DNA from: Variovorax paradoxus
Lineage (GTDB): Bacteria > Pseudomonadota > Gammaproteobacteria > Burkholderiales > Burkholderiaceae_C
DNA: 64,000 bases
Reading direction: 5' to 3'
Assembly (NCBI RefSeq): GCF_029919115.1
Contig: NZ_CP123990.1
Span: forward strand, 2,170,001 to 2,234,000
In this document: piece after piece, positions 51,361 through 59,448 of the stretch
How positions within the stretch are numbered: the stretch's first letter is position 1
How the letters are laid out: each line of letters begins with the position of its first letter
Position numbers and translations under genes: made by a program
Notes under the pieces: generated by a model
Told to the model about the DNA's origin: nothing
Seen by the model: only the letters and a program-made list of their open reading frames with translations
Databases searched by the model: none

Positions 51361-52521
51361 ATGCCCCTGCCCACTGCCGCCCGCCCCTGGATGGACGCCG
51401 AGTTGTCCATGCTGGCCGGCACCGCGCGCCGGTTCTTCGAAACCGAATGCGTGCCGCGCCAGGAGGAATGGGCGCGGCAGCACCACCCAGACCGCGCCAT
51501 CTGGCGCCGCGCGGGCGAGCTCGGCCTGCTGTGCCCCGGCATTCCGGAAGCGTACGGCGGCGGTGGCGGCGGCGTGCTGCACGAGGCGGTCATCTGCGAA
51601 GAACAAGGCCGCGCACTGGTCAACAGCTTCAGCCTCAATGTGCACAGCGGCATCCTCGCGCACTACCTGCTGGGCTACGGCTCCGAAGAGCAAAAGCTGC
51701 GCTGGCTCCCGAAGATGGCCACCGGGGACATGGTCGGCGCCATTGCCATGACCGAACCTGGCGCCGGCACCGACCTGCAGCGCATCAAGACTACGGCCCG
51801 GCTGGACGGCGACTGCTACGTGCTGAACGGCGCCAAGACCTTCATCACCAACGGCCTGCATGCCGACCTGGTGTGCGTGGCGGTGAAGACCGACCCCGCG
51901 CTGGGGGCCAAGGGGGTTTCGCTCTTGATGGTGGAAACAGCCGACCTGCGGGGCTTCCGGCGCGGCAAGCTGCTCGAGAAGGTCGGGCAGCGCGGCCAGG
52001 ACACAGTCGAACTCTTCTTCGACGATGTGCGCGTGCCGGCAATCAACCTTCTCGGCGACACCGAAGGCCGCGGCTTCGTTCAGCTGATGCAGCAATTGCC
52101 GCGCGAGCGGCTGCTCATTGCGGTGGGCGCCGCTGCCACCATGCAGCGCGCGGTGGACGACACCGTGGCCTACGCCACGCAGCGCCAGATCTTCGGCGAC
52201 ACGTTGATGAGCCTGCAGAACACCCGTTTTCGCCTGGCCGAATGCCAGACGCAAGCCGCCATTGCGCGCAGCTTTGTCGACGATTGCATGGCGCGCCTGC
52301 TGCGCGGCGAGCTCGACGCCGCAACCGCCGCCATGGCCAAGTGGTGGACCACCGACGCACTGTGCCGCGTGGCGGACGAATGCGTGCAGATTCATGGAGG
52401 CTACGGCTACATGACCGAGTACCCGATTGCGCGCATCTGGGCAGACGCGCGCGTCGGCCGCATCTACGGCGGTTCGAACGAGGTGATGAAGGAAATCATC
52501 GCCCGCGCGATCGAGCCCTGA
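51361..52521 (+). CDS. Acyl-CoA dehydrogenase family protein
   Basis: 386 aa from ATG at 51361. FAD-binding AMTEPGAGTDLQ (129-140) and NGAKTFITNG are clear, and the C-terminus has QIHGGYGYMTEYP. The catalytic Glu of medium-chain enzymes (YEG) is absent (YGGSNEV). Instead Glu249 in LPRERLLIA sits in helix G, the position used by isovaleryl- and long-chain acyl-CoA dehydrogenases. This favours a branched or long substrate. It introduces the alpha,beta double bond that the MaoC pair hydrates. 16 bp after the SDR. Confidence 0.95.
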   Translation: MPLPTAARPWMDAELSMLAGTARRFFETECVPRQEEWARQHHPDRAIWRRAGELGLLCPGIPEAYGGGGGGVLHEAVICEEQGRALVNSFSLNVHSGILAHYLLGYGSEEQKLRWLPKMATGDMVGAIAMTEPGAGTDLQRIKTTARLDGDCYVLNGAKTFITNGLHADLVCVAVKTDPALGAKGVSLLMVETADLRGFRRGKLLEKVGQRGQDTVELFFDDVRVPAINLLGDTEGRGFVQLMQQLPRERLLIAVGAAATMQRAVDDTVAYATQRQIFGDTLMSLQNTRFRLAECQTQAAIARSFVDDCMARLLRGELDAATAAMAKWWTTDALCRVADECVQIHGGYGYMTEYPIARIWADARVGRIYGGSNEVMKEIIARAIEP

Positions 52522-52531
52522 CGTCGAAGCG

Positions 52532-54247
52532 ATGCAGCAAGAACAGGTTCCGCCGCCCATGACCGACCGCCCCGCTCTCGCCGAAACCCCGCCGCCGCAC
52601 TGGCCGCGCGGGCTGCCTGCGCGCATCCACGTGCCGCGCATCACGCTCTGGCAGCAGCTCGAATCGGCGGCGCTTCGCTTTCCGGACAAGCCCGCCATCT
52701 TCTTCTGCGAGAACGCCGTCACGTATGCCGCGCTGCGCGACCAGGCTGTGCGTCTGGCCGGCCACTTGCAGCAGCAAGGCGTGAACCGCGGCGACCGGGT
52801 GCTGCTGCTGAGCCAGAACTGCCCGCAGTTCGTCGTCGCGTTCCATGCCATCTTGCATGCGGGCGGCGTGGTGGTTCCAGTCAATGCCATGAGCACCGCG
52901 GCCGAGGTGTCGCACTATCTCGCCGACAGCGGCGCCCGCGTGGCTTGCGTGGCGCAGGAGCTGCTCGCGGCGGTGGCTCCGGCGCTGCACGAAGGGCGCC
53001 TCGCACATGCCGTCGTGCACACCTATTCGGATGCATTGCTGCACCCACCCACGCAGCCGGTGCCCGATGCCGTGACGGCGCCACGCATACCGCTCGATGT
53101 GCCCCGCGCGGTGGCGTGGCACGCCGCACTGGCCGACGCACCGCCGCCGCAAGACGTGGACGTGCAGCCCACCGACCTGTGCCTGCTGCCCTACACCTCT
53201 GGCACCACGGGCCACCCGAAGGGCTGCATGCACACGCACCGCACAGTGCTGGCTTCGACGTACGGCGCCGCCCTGTGGCGCGGCCTGCATGCCGAGGCGG
53301 TGGTGCTCGCGGTGGCGCCGCTCTTTCACATGCTCGGGCTGCAGAACGCGATGCTGATGCCCCTTTCGCACGGCGCGACTGTCGTGATCCTGCCGCGCTG
53401 GGATGTGGCGGCCGCGGGCCGCGCCATCGAGCGCTACCGCGTCACCACCTGGGCCGCACCGCCCGCCATGCTGAACGACTTCTTCGCCCACCCCGAAACC
53501 GCGCAACGCGACCTGCGCAGCCTCAGCATGCTCAACGGCGGCGGCGCGCCGATGCCGCAGGCCGTTGCCACGCTGCTGTGGGAGCGCTTCGGCATCTCGT
53601 ACGTGGAAGGCTACGGCCTCACCGAGACGGCCTCGTTCCTGCACGGCAATCCGCCGGGCAACGGCAAGACGCTGTCGCTGGGCCTGCCGGCCTTCGGAGT
53701 CGATTCGCGCATCGTCGATCCGGTCACGCTGGCGCCGCTGCCCGACGGCGAAGTCGGCGAACTGGTCACGCACGGCGAGCAGCTCATGCTGGGCTACTGG
53801 AACAACCCGGAGGCCAATGCGGCCGCCTTCTTCGAGCGCGACGGCAAGCGATTCTTTCGCACCGGCGACCTCGCCTGCCGCGATGCGGACGGCTTCTTCT
53901 TCATGCGCGACCGGCTCAAACGCATGATCAACGTGAGCGGCTACAAGGTGTGGCCGGCCGAGGTTGAAGGCCTTCTTCACCAGCACCCGGCCGTCCACGA
54001 AGCCTGCGTGGTGGCCCTGCCGGATGCCCGCCAAGGCGAAGCCGTGCGGGCGCTGGTGGTGTGCAGGCCGGGCGCGCAGGTCGACGCGGAAGGCATTGCT
54101 GCTTGGTGCCGCGAGCGGCTCTCCGCCTACAAGGTGCCGCGCAGCGTGGTGTTCCGCAACGCCCTTCCCAAGTCTGAAACCGGCAAGGTGCTGTGGCGGC
54201 TGCTGCAGGAAGAGGCCATTGCCGAAGTCGAGCGCGCCACGCATTGA
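52532..54247 (+). CDS. AMP-forming acyl-CoA synthetase (1)
   Basis: 571 aa from ATG at 52532; an in-frame ATG at 52559 is an alternative start. ANL superfamily: P-loop YTSGTTGHPKG, then GYGLTETAS, the hinge region FFRTGDLACRDADGFFFMRDRLKRMINVSGYKVWPAEVE, and the C-terminal catalytic lysine in PKSETGKVLWR. Activates a carboxylic acid to acyl-CoA through an adenylate. Overlaps neither neighbour (10 bp after the dehydrogenase stop). One of two ligases in the same operon, which may act on the starting acid and on a later fragment. Confidence 0.95.
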   Translation: MQQEQVPPPMTDRPALAETPPPHWPRGLPARIHVPRITLWQQLESAALRFPDKPAIFFCENAVTYAALRDQAVRLAGHLQQQGVNRGDRVLLLSQNCPQFVVAFHAILHAGGVVVPVNAMSTAAEVSHYLADSGARVACVAQELLAAVAPALHEGRLAHAVVHTYSDALLHPPTQPVPDAVTAPRIPLDVPRAVAWHAALADAPPPQDVDVQPTDLCLLPYTSGTTGHPKGCMHTHRTVLASTYGAALWRGLHAEAVVLAVAPLFHMLGLQNAMLMPLSHGATVVILPRWDVAAAGRAIERYRVTTWAAPPAMLNDFFAHPETAQRDLRSLSMLNGGGAPMPQAVATLLWERFGISYVEGYGLTETASFLHGNPPGNGKTLSLGLPAFGVDSRIVDPVTLAPLPDGEVGELVTHGEQLMLGYWNNPEANAAAFFERDGKRFFRTGDLACRDADGFFFMRDRLKRMINVSGYKVWPAEVEGLLHQHPAVHEACVVALPDARQGEAVRALVVCRPGAQVDAEGIAAWCRERLSAYKVPRSVVFRNALPKSETGKVLWRLLQEEAIAEVERATH

Positions 54248-54266
54248 CGAAAACAAGGAGACAAGC

Positions 54267-55274
54267 ATGCAGACCTCATCTTTTTCTTCCGCTTCTCCGG
54301 GGCTCACACGCCGGGCACTCGGCGCCGGTGCGCTTGCTGCATTCGGCGCGGCGGCACTCGGGCGGCACACAACGGCGCTGGCGGCGGAGTTTCCGTCGAA
54401 GCCGATCACCGTCATTCTTCCCTTTCCGCCGGGCGGCATGCTAGACGCGGTGGTGCGCGCCATGCTCGACGCCGCCTCGCATGAAATCGGCCAACCTTTT
54501 ATCCTGACGCACAGGGCGGGCGCAGGCGGCGTAACCGGCACGGCCAGCCTCACCACCATGGGCGATGCCGACGGCTACACGCTGGCCGTGATGCACAACA
54601 CCGTCATCCGCCAGCCGCACATGATCAAGGTGCCGTGGGACCCGCGGACCGACTTCAGCTATGTGATCGGCATGGCCGGCCTGGCCACTGGCATTGCCGT
54701 GGCGGCCGATGCGCCATGGAAGAACCTTGCAGACCTGCTGGCCGATGCGAAGAAGCGCCCGGGCGAGATCAGCTGGGGCAATGTCGGCAGCACCAGCATC
54801 AACCGCATCTATGCCGAGCGGCTGGCGCGCGCGGCGGGCGTCAAGTTCAACTTCATTCCGTTCAAGGGCGGCAACGAACAGCTCACCGCGCTCATCGGCC
54901 ACCACCTCGACGTGTCGGGCGACCCGGGCTTCGGCGCGATGGCAATGGGCGGCAAGGTGCGCGTGCTGGCCACCTTCACCGAAGAGCGGCTGAAGCGCTG
55001 GCCCGCTGTGCCGACCGTGAAGGAGCAAGGCTACGACCTGGTGATCCAGTCGCCGTTCGGGCTGGTGGCGCCGAAGAACCTCGATGCGAAGATTTCCGCC
55101 CGCTTGCAGACCGCCCTGCGCAAGGGCATGGAAGACCCGGCCTACCAGCGCCTCTTGAGCGACTTCGATCTTGCGGCCTGGCCTTTGGATGCCGCGGCGT
55201 TCCGCGCCTACGCACAGGCCCAGTACACACGCGAGAAGCAGATGCTGGACGAGGTCGGCTTCAAACCCGAATGA
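54267..55274 (+). CDS. Bug/TctC family receptor (7), Tat-type signal
   Basis: 335 aa from ATG at 54267 after AAGGAG. Long N-terminus with TRRALGAGALAAFGAAALG, a twin-arginine-like signal, cleaved near LAAEFPSKP. Mature start ITVILPFPPGGMLDAVVR. The ligand-side block matches receptor (6) closely, including VKFNFIPFKGG and GDPGFGAMAMGGKVRVLATFTEERLKRWP. Two paralogous receptors in one operon may widen the substrate range or bind parent acid and intermediate. Its stop overlaps the thioesterase start (ATGA). Confidence 0.94.
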   Translation: MQTSSFSSASPGLTRRALGAGALAAFGAAALGRHTTALAAEFPSKPITVILPFPPGGMLDAVVRAMLDAASHEIGQPFILTHRAGAGGVTGTASLTTMGDADGYTLAVMHNTVIRQPHMIKVPWDPRTDFSYVIGMAGLATGIAVAADAPWKNLADLLADAKKRPGEISWGNVGSTSINRIYAERLARAAGVKFNFIPFKGGNEQLTALIGHHLDVSGDPGFGAMAMGGKVRVLATFTEERLKRWPAVPTVKEQGYDLVIQSPFGLVAPKNLDAKISARLQTALRKGMEDPAYQRLLSDFDLAAWPLDAAAFRAYAQAQYTREKQMLDEVGFKPE

Positions 55275-55747
55275 ACCTTGCCCCGATGAACGAAATCCTC
55301 ACCCAACCCGGATCGACCGTGCGCCCCGTAGCGGGACCGGAGCGCCATGTGCCCTTTCTCGAACTGCTGGCTGCCAGCCGCGACTTTGCGGCCGACGGCA
55401 AGGCAATCGTCTCGCTCGAGCTGCGCCCCGAGCTGTGCAACAACCACGGCGGCGGCCATGGCGGTGTGGTCATGACGCTGCTCGACAGCGCCATGGCACA
55501 TGCTGCGCTCAGCCGCATCGACTACAGCCGCGAAGTGGTGACCATCGACATGCACATCGGCTTCATGCGCCCCGCGGCAGGCCGGCTGGTTGCCACCGGC
55601 CGTGCGACGGGCGGCGGGCGCTCAGTGTGCTTTTGCGAGGCCGAGCTGGTCGACGGCAGCGGCACGGTGGTGGCCAAGGCAATGGGCACCTTCCGCTACC
55701 GCGCGCCGGCCGATGCAAACGCCACCGAGGCGCCTCGCCCCAACTGA
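55271..55747 (+). CDS. PaaI-type hot-dog thioesterase (1)
   Basis: 158 aa. Hot-dog domain with the PaaI-like active site NNHGGGHGGVVMTLLDSAMAHAA (the helix following HGG) and the strand YSREVVTIDMHIGFMRPAAGRLVATGRA. Hydrolyses a thioester of CoA, probably to rescue CoA or release a dead-end product. Coupled to the Bug gene by a 4-bp overlap and 22 bp before the second ligase. Confidence 0.9.
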   Translation: MNLAPMNEILTQPGSTVRPVAGPERHVPFLELLAASRDFAADGKAIVSLELRPELCNNHGGGHGGVVMTLLDSAMAHAALSRIDYSREVVTIDMHIGFMRPAAGRLVATGRATGGGRSVCFCEAELVDGSGTVVAKAMGTFRYRAPADANATEAPRPN

Positions 55748-55769
55748 ACCCACTCGGCTGGAGACACAC

Positions 55770-57311
55770 ATGTACCTGACACAAGGCCTGCACCGCGCCG
55801 TGCAGCGCCATCCCCACAAGACGGCCCTCCGCCATGTGGCGGAAGACTCGGAACGCTCGCTCGACTTTGCCGAATTGCTGGAGACGGTAGCTCGCCATGC
55901 CGCCGCCTTGCAGGCTAGGGGCATACAACCCGGCGACCGCGTGGCGCTGCTGGCGCCCAACAGCGACCGCCTCATCGTGGCGCTGTGGGCCTGCTGGTGG
56001 CTGGGCGCCGTGGCGTGCCCCCTCAACACGCGCTGGAGCGTGCCTGAATTGCGCTTTGCACTGGCCGATGCGGGCGCCCTGCTTCTGCTTGCCGATGACG
56101 TGCTGGGCGAGGCTGCTGCGCCCCTGCGCGAGCTGGCACCGGTGATTTCGTTCGGCACGCTGGCCGGCGAGGCTGCGGGCTGCGCCCCGCTGCCCGACAG
56201 CCGCACCGGCGGCGATGCGCTGTGCACCCTGCTCTACACCGGCGGCACCACCGGGCGCTCGAAGGGCGTGATGCTCTCGCATGCCAATTTCTGGACCGCT
56301 TCGATGACGCGCGCCGCCGAGCTGCCGAACTCGCCCGACAGCGTGTCGCTGCTGGTGGCCCCGTTGTTCCACGTGGCCGGCATGGGGCGGCTGGTGGGCC
56401 AGTCGATGGTCGGCGGCACCTGCCTCACGATGCCGAGCTTCCGCCCGGAGCCGGTGCTCGCGGCCATCGAGCGCCACGGCATCACCGACACGGTGATGGT
56501 GCCGAGCATGCTGCAGGGCGTGCTCGACTGGCCGTATTTCAACGCGGCGCGCGCGCAGTCGCTCAACCGCATCGCATTCGGCGCCGCGCCCATGCCGCCC
56601 GACCTGCTCGACCGGGCCCTCCAGGCCTGGCCCGACGCCGAGTTCTTCCAGGCCTATGGGCTGACCGAAACCGCCGGCGCCGTCTGCATCAACCCGCCGC
56701 AGAACCACCGCGGCGAGGCTCGCCTTGCCGACCGCTGGCGCTCGGTCGGCCGGGCCGGGCTGGGCGCGGAGATCCGCATCGTCGACGAATCGGGCAGCGA
56801 GCTGCCGCGCGGATCGGTCGGAGAAATCGTGGTGCGCGGCCCCATGGTCACGCGCGGCTACTGGAACCTGCCGGAGACCACGCAGCAGGCATTCCGTGAC
56901 GGCTGGTTTCGCACCGGCGACGCCGCACGCATGGATGAAGACGGCTACATCTTCATTGCCGACCGGCTGAAGGACATGATCATCTCGGGTGGCGAGAACG
57001 TCTATTCCGGCGAGGTCGAGGCGGCGCTGCGCAGCCATCCGGCGGTGTCCGACGCCGCGGTGATCGGCGTGCCCGACACGCGCTGGGGCGAAGCGGTGCA
57101 TGCGGTGATCGTGGTGCGCCAAGGGCATCCCGCGGCCGGTGCGGCCAGCGATGCCGTCGCCGCTGAACTCGTCGCCGAACTCACGGCCTGGTGCCGACGC
57201 GAACTGGCCGGCTACAAATGCCCGCGCAGCATTGCCTTTGCCAAGGAGCTGCCGATGAGCGCCGCGGGCAAGGTGCTCAAGACCGCGTTGCGCGCCGCCT
57301 ATGTCCGCTGA
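55770..57311 (+). CDS. AMP-forming acyl-CoA synthetase (2)
   Basis: 513 aa from ATG at 55770 after GGAG. P-loop YTGGTTGRSKG, YGLTETAG, WFRTGDAARMDEDGYIFIADRLKDMIISGGENVYSGEVE and a C-terminal PMSAAGKVLK lysine. Shorter than ligase (1) and more like the long-chain/FadD3 branch. Overlaps the second thioesterase by 11 bp. In steroid-degrading clusters a second ligase reactivates a ring-derived acid after side-chain loss; that analogy is inference. Confidence 0.95.
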   Translation: MYLTQGLHRAVQRHPHKTALRHVAEDSERSLDFAELLETVARHAAALQARGIQPGDRVALLAPNSDRLIVALWACWWLGAVACPLNTRWSVPELRFALADAGALLLLADDVLGEAAAPLRELAPVISFGTLAGEAAGCAPLPDSRTGGDALCTLLYTGGTTGRSKGVMLSHANFWTASMTRAAELPNSPDSVSLLVAPLFHVAGMGRLVGQSMVGGTCLTMPSFRPEPVLAAIERHGITDTVMVPSMLQGVLDWPYFNAARAQSLNRIAFGAAPMPPDLLDRALQAWPDAEFFQAYGLTETAGAVCINPPQNHRGEARLADRWRSVGRAGLGAEIRIVDESGSELPRGSVGEIVVRGPMVTRGYWNLPETTQQAFRDGWFRTGDAARMDEDGYIFIADRLKDMIISGGENVYSGEVEAALRSHPAVSDAAVIGVPDTRWGEAVHAVIVVRQGHPAAGAASDAVAAELVAELTAWCRRELAGYKCPRSIAFAKELPMSAAGKVLKTALRAAYVR

Positions 57312-57741
57312 GATGGCCGCTAAAAGGGCCCACGAGACGGCGCGCCGCAACGCCTATGCCCGCGTGCCGTTCACGCGGATGATGGGTGTGGAGCGTGCCT
57401 ATTCGCAAGACGGCCGGGCGCGGCTTTTGATCGATGCGCGGCCCGAACTGCAGAACGTGATCGGCGCCGTGCATGGCGGCGTGATCCTCACCATGCTCGA
57501 CGTGGTGATGGCGAGCGCAGCGGTTTCGCTGGTCGACTTCACCAAGACGGCCGTCACGCTGAACCTGAACACCAGCTTCCTCAGGCCTGGCCTTGGCCGC
57601 ATCGTGGCCGACGGCTTTGCGCTGGAGACCAACGACGGCGTCATTTCGTGCTCCGCCGAAGCGCGCGACGCCAGCGGCGAACTGGTGGCCACCGCGCTCG
57701 GATCGTTTCGCTACCTGCCGCTGCCGCCGTCGGAAAACTGA
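57301..57741 (+). CDS. PaaI-type hot-dog thioesterase (2)
   Basis: 146 aa. The active-site stretch is IGAVHGGVILTMLDVVMASAA, with VTLNLNTSFLRPGLGRIVADG after it. The start ATG lies within the end of ligase (2), 11 bp before its stop, giving coupled translation. The second PaaI protein of the operon; each ligase is thus followed or preceded by a thioesterase. Confidence 0.9.
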   Translation: MSAEMAAKRAHETARRNAYARVPFTRMMGVERAYSQDGRARLLIDARPELQNVIGAVHGGVILTMLDVVMASAAVSLVDFTKTAVTLNLNTSFLRPGLGRIVADGFALETNDGVISCSAEARDASGELVATALGSFRYLPLPPSEN

Positions 57742-57776
57742 ATGCAGCGGCCATCTTTCTTCATTCACACATCGCC

Positions 57777-58613
57777 ATGACCGAACACGCAGAAGCTTTT
57801 CTCGCACCGCCACCCGAAGCGGCCTTCGACTTTCGGGGGCGCGCGGTTTTCGTCGCCGGCGGAAGCAGCGGCATCAACCTGTCGATTGCCGAGGCCTTCG
57901 CCCGGCGCGGCGCCAACGTGAGCATTGCCAGCCGCTCGCCCGAGCGCGTGGCCGCCGCCGTCGAGCGCCTGCGCAGCCACGGCGGCCGCGCCGAAGGCTG
58001 GAGTGCCGACGTGCGCGATGCGGACAGCATCGGCGCCGCGCTGGCCTCGGCGCATGAATCCTTCGGTCCCATCGATGTGCTGATCTCGGGGGCTGCGGGC
58101 AACTTCGTGGCGCCCGCACTCGGCATGTCGAGCAAGGGCTTTCGCACCGTGGTCGACATCGACCTGGTGGGCACCTTCAATGTGCTGCGCTCGGCGCATG
58201 AATTCCTGCGGCGGCCGGGCGCATCGGTCATCAACATTTCGGCGCCGCAGGCGGCCAACCCCACGCCCTACCAGGCGCATGTGTGCGCCGCCAAGGCCGG
58301 TGTCGACATGCTCACGCGCGTGCTGGCCATGGAATGGGGCGTGGACGGCGTGCGCGTCAATTCGATCGTGCCGGGCCCCATTGGCGACACCGAAGGCGTG
58401 CGCAGGCTCGCCCCCGGGCCCGAGGCACTCGCGGCGATGGCGGCATCCATTCCGCTCGGCCGATTCGGCCGCACCGAAGACGTTGCGCTGATGGCGCTGA
58501 TGCTGAGCTCGCCCTGGTCCAGCTTTGTCACGGGCGCCGTCATTCCGGTGGACGGCGGAAGTTCGCTCGCCGGCGGGCGCGACCTGAGCTCGGCGCTCAA
58601 GCCGGCGGCCTGA
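57777..58613 (+). CDS. SDR family, peroxisomal-type 2,4-dienoyl-CoA reductase-like
   Basis: 278 aa from ATG at 57777. Cofactor loop VAGGSSGINLSIAEAFARRGA. The YxxxK pair of classical SDRs is absent: the stretch reads YQAHVCAAKAGVDML, so Val stands where the tyrosine would be. That pattern, with the continuation AMEWGVDGVRVNSIVPGPIGDTEGVRRL, is shared by peroxisomal 2,4-dienoyl-CoA reductase (DECR2), which uses different residues. NADPH-dependent reduction of a dienoyl-CoA is therefore the best assignment, suggesting an unsaturated or ring-derived substrate. Confidence 0.88.
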   Translation: MTEHAEAFLAPPPEAAFDFRGRAVFVAGGSSGINLSIAEAFARRGANVSIASRSPERVAAAVERLRSHGGRAEGWSADVRDADSIGAALASAHESFGPIDVLISGAAGNFVAPALGMSSKGFRTVVDIDLVGTFNVLRSAHEFLRRPGASVINISAPQAANPTPYQAHVCAAKAGVDMLTRVLAMEWGVDGVRVNSIVPGPIGDTEGVRRLAPGPEALAAMAASIPLGRFGRTEDVALMALMLSSPWSSFVTGAVIPVDGGSSLAGGRDLSSALKPAA

Positions 58614-58637
58614 ATCAAATTTGTTTTCTTGAACGCC

Positions 58638-59441
58638 ATGACCATCTCCGAAACATCCCCAACCTACGAGCGCATCCGCTTCGAAACCGAGGGCACGACG
58701 GCCGTGCTGACGCTCGACGACACCGCCACCCGCAATGCGCTCGGCCCGGCCATGCGCGAAGAAGTGGCCGATGCGGTACAGCGCGTTCGGCGCGACCGCG
58801 GCGTGCGCGCGCTGGTCATCACCGGTGCCGGCGGGCACTTTTGCTCCGGCGGCGATCTGCGCAGCATTGCAAGCGCGGGGCTGGACAACCAAGGCTGGCG
58901 CGAACGCCTGCATGACCTGCACGGCTGGCTGCGCGACCTCATCACGCTCGACCGCCCCGTGGTTGCCGCGGTCGATGGCGCGGCCTTCGGCGCAGGCTTC
59001 GGCTTGGCCATGGCGGCTGACTTCGTGACTGCCACGCCGCGCGCGCGCTTGTGCGTGTCCTTCATCAAGATCGGCCTCGTGCCCGACTGCGGCACCTTCT
59101 ATACCCTGCCGCGCATCGTCGGTGCGCAACGCGCCAAGGAGCTGATGCTTTCGGGCCGCGAGGTCGGCGGCGAAGAAGCGCTGCGCCTGGGCTTGGCCAT
59201 GGAACTGCAGGCGCCCGAGCAACTGCTGCCCCGCGCACGTGCGTTGGCCGACAGCTTTGCCGGCGCCTCGCCTTCTGCGGTAAGCCTCATCAAGCGCAGC
59301 CTGGCTGCCGCGGACGACCTGGACACCCGGCTCGAACTGGAGGCCAGCGCGCAGGCGCTCGCGATGGGAACCACGGGCCACCGCGACGCCGTGGCGGACT
59401 TCCTCGCCAAGCGCGCGCCGCGCTTTCAGTGGCCGGGCTGA
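58638..59441 (+). CDS. Enoyl-CoA hydratase/isomerase family protein
   Basis: 267 aa from ATG at 58638; a TTG three codons before is in frame. Crotonase fold: TGAGGHFCSGGDLRS (oxyanion hole 1), VVAAVDGAAFGAGFGLAMAADF, and FIKIGLVPDCGTFYTLPRIVG with Asp-Cys where classical hydratases have a Glu (VPDCG for VPEGG-like), as in many isomerases or lyases of the fold. Last gene of the long acyl-CoA operon, convergent with the lacI-type gene 7 bp away. Confidence 0.93.
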   Translation: MTISETSPTYERIRFETEGTTAVLTLDDTATRNALGPAMREEVADAVQRVRRDRGVRALVITGAGGHFCSGGDLRSIASAGLDNQGWRERLHDLHGWLRDLITLDRPVVAAVDGAAFGAGFGLAMAADFVTATPRARLCVSFIKIGLVPDCGTFYTLPRIVGAQRAKELMLSGREVGGEEALRLGLAMELQAPEQLLPRARALADSFAGASPSAVSLIKRSLAAADDLDTRLELEASAQALAMGTTGHRDAVADFLAKRAPRFQWPG

Positions 59442-59448
59442 ACGGCAG

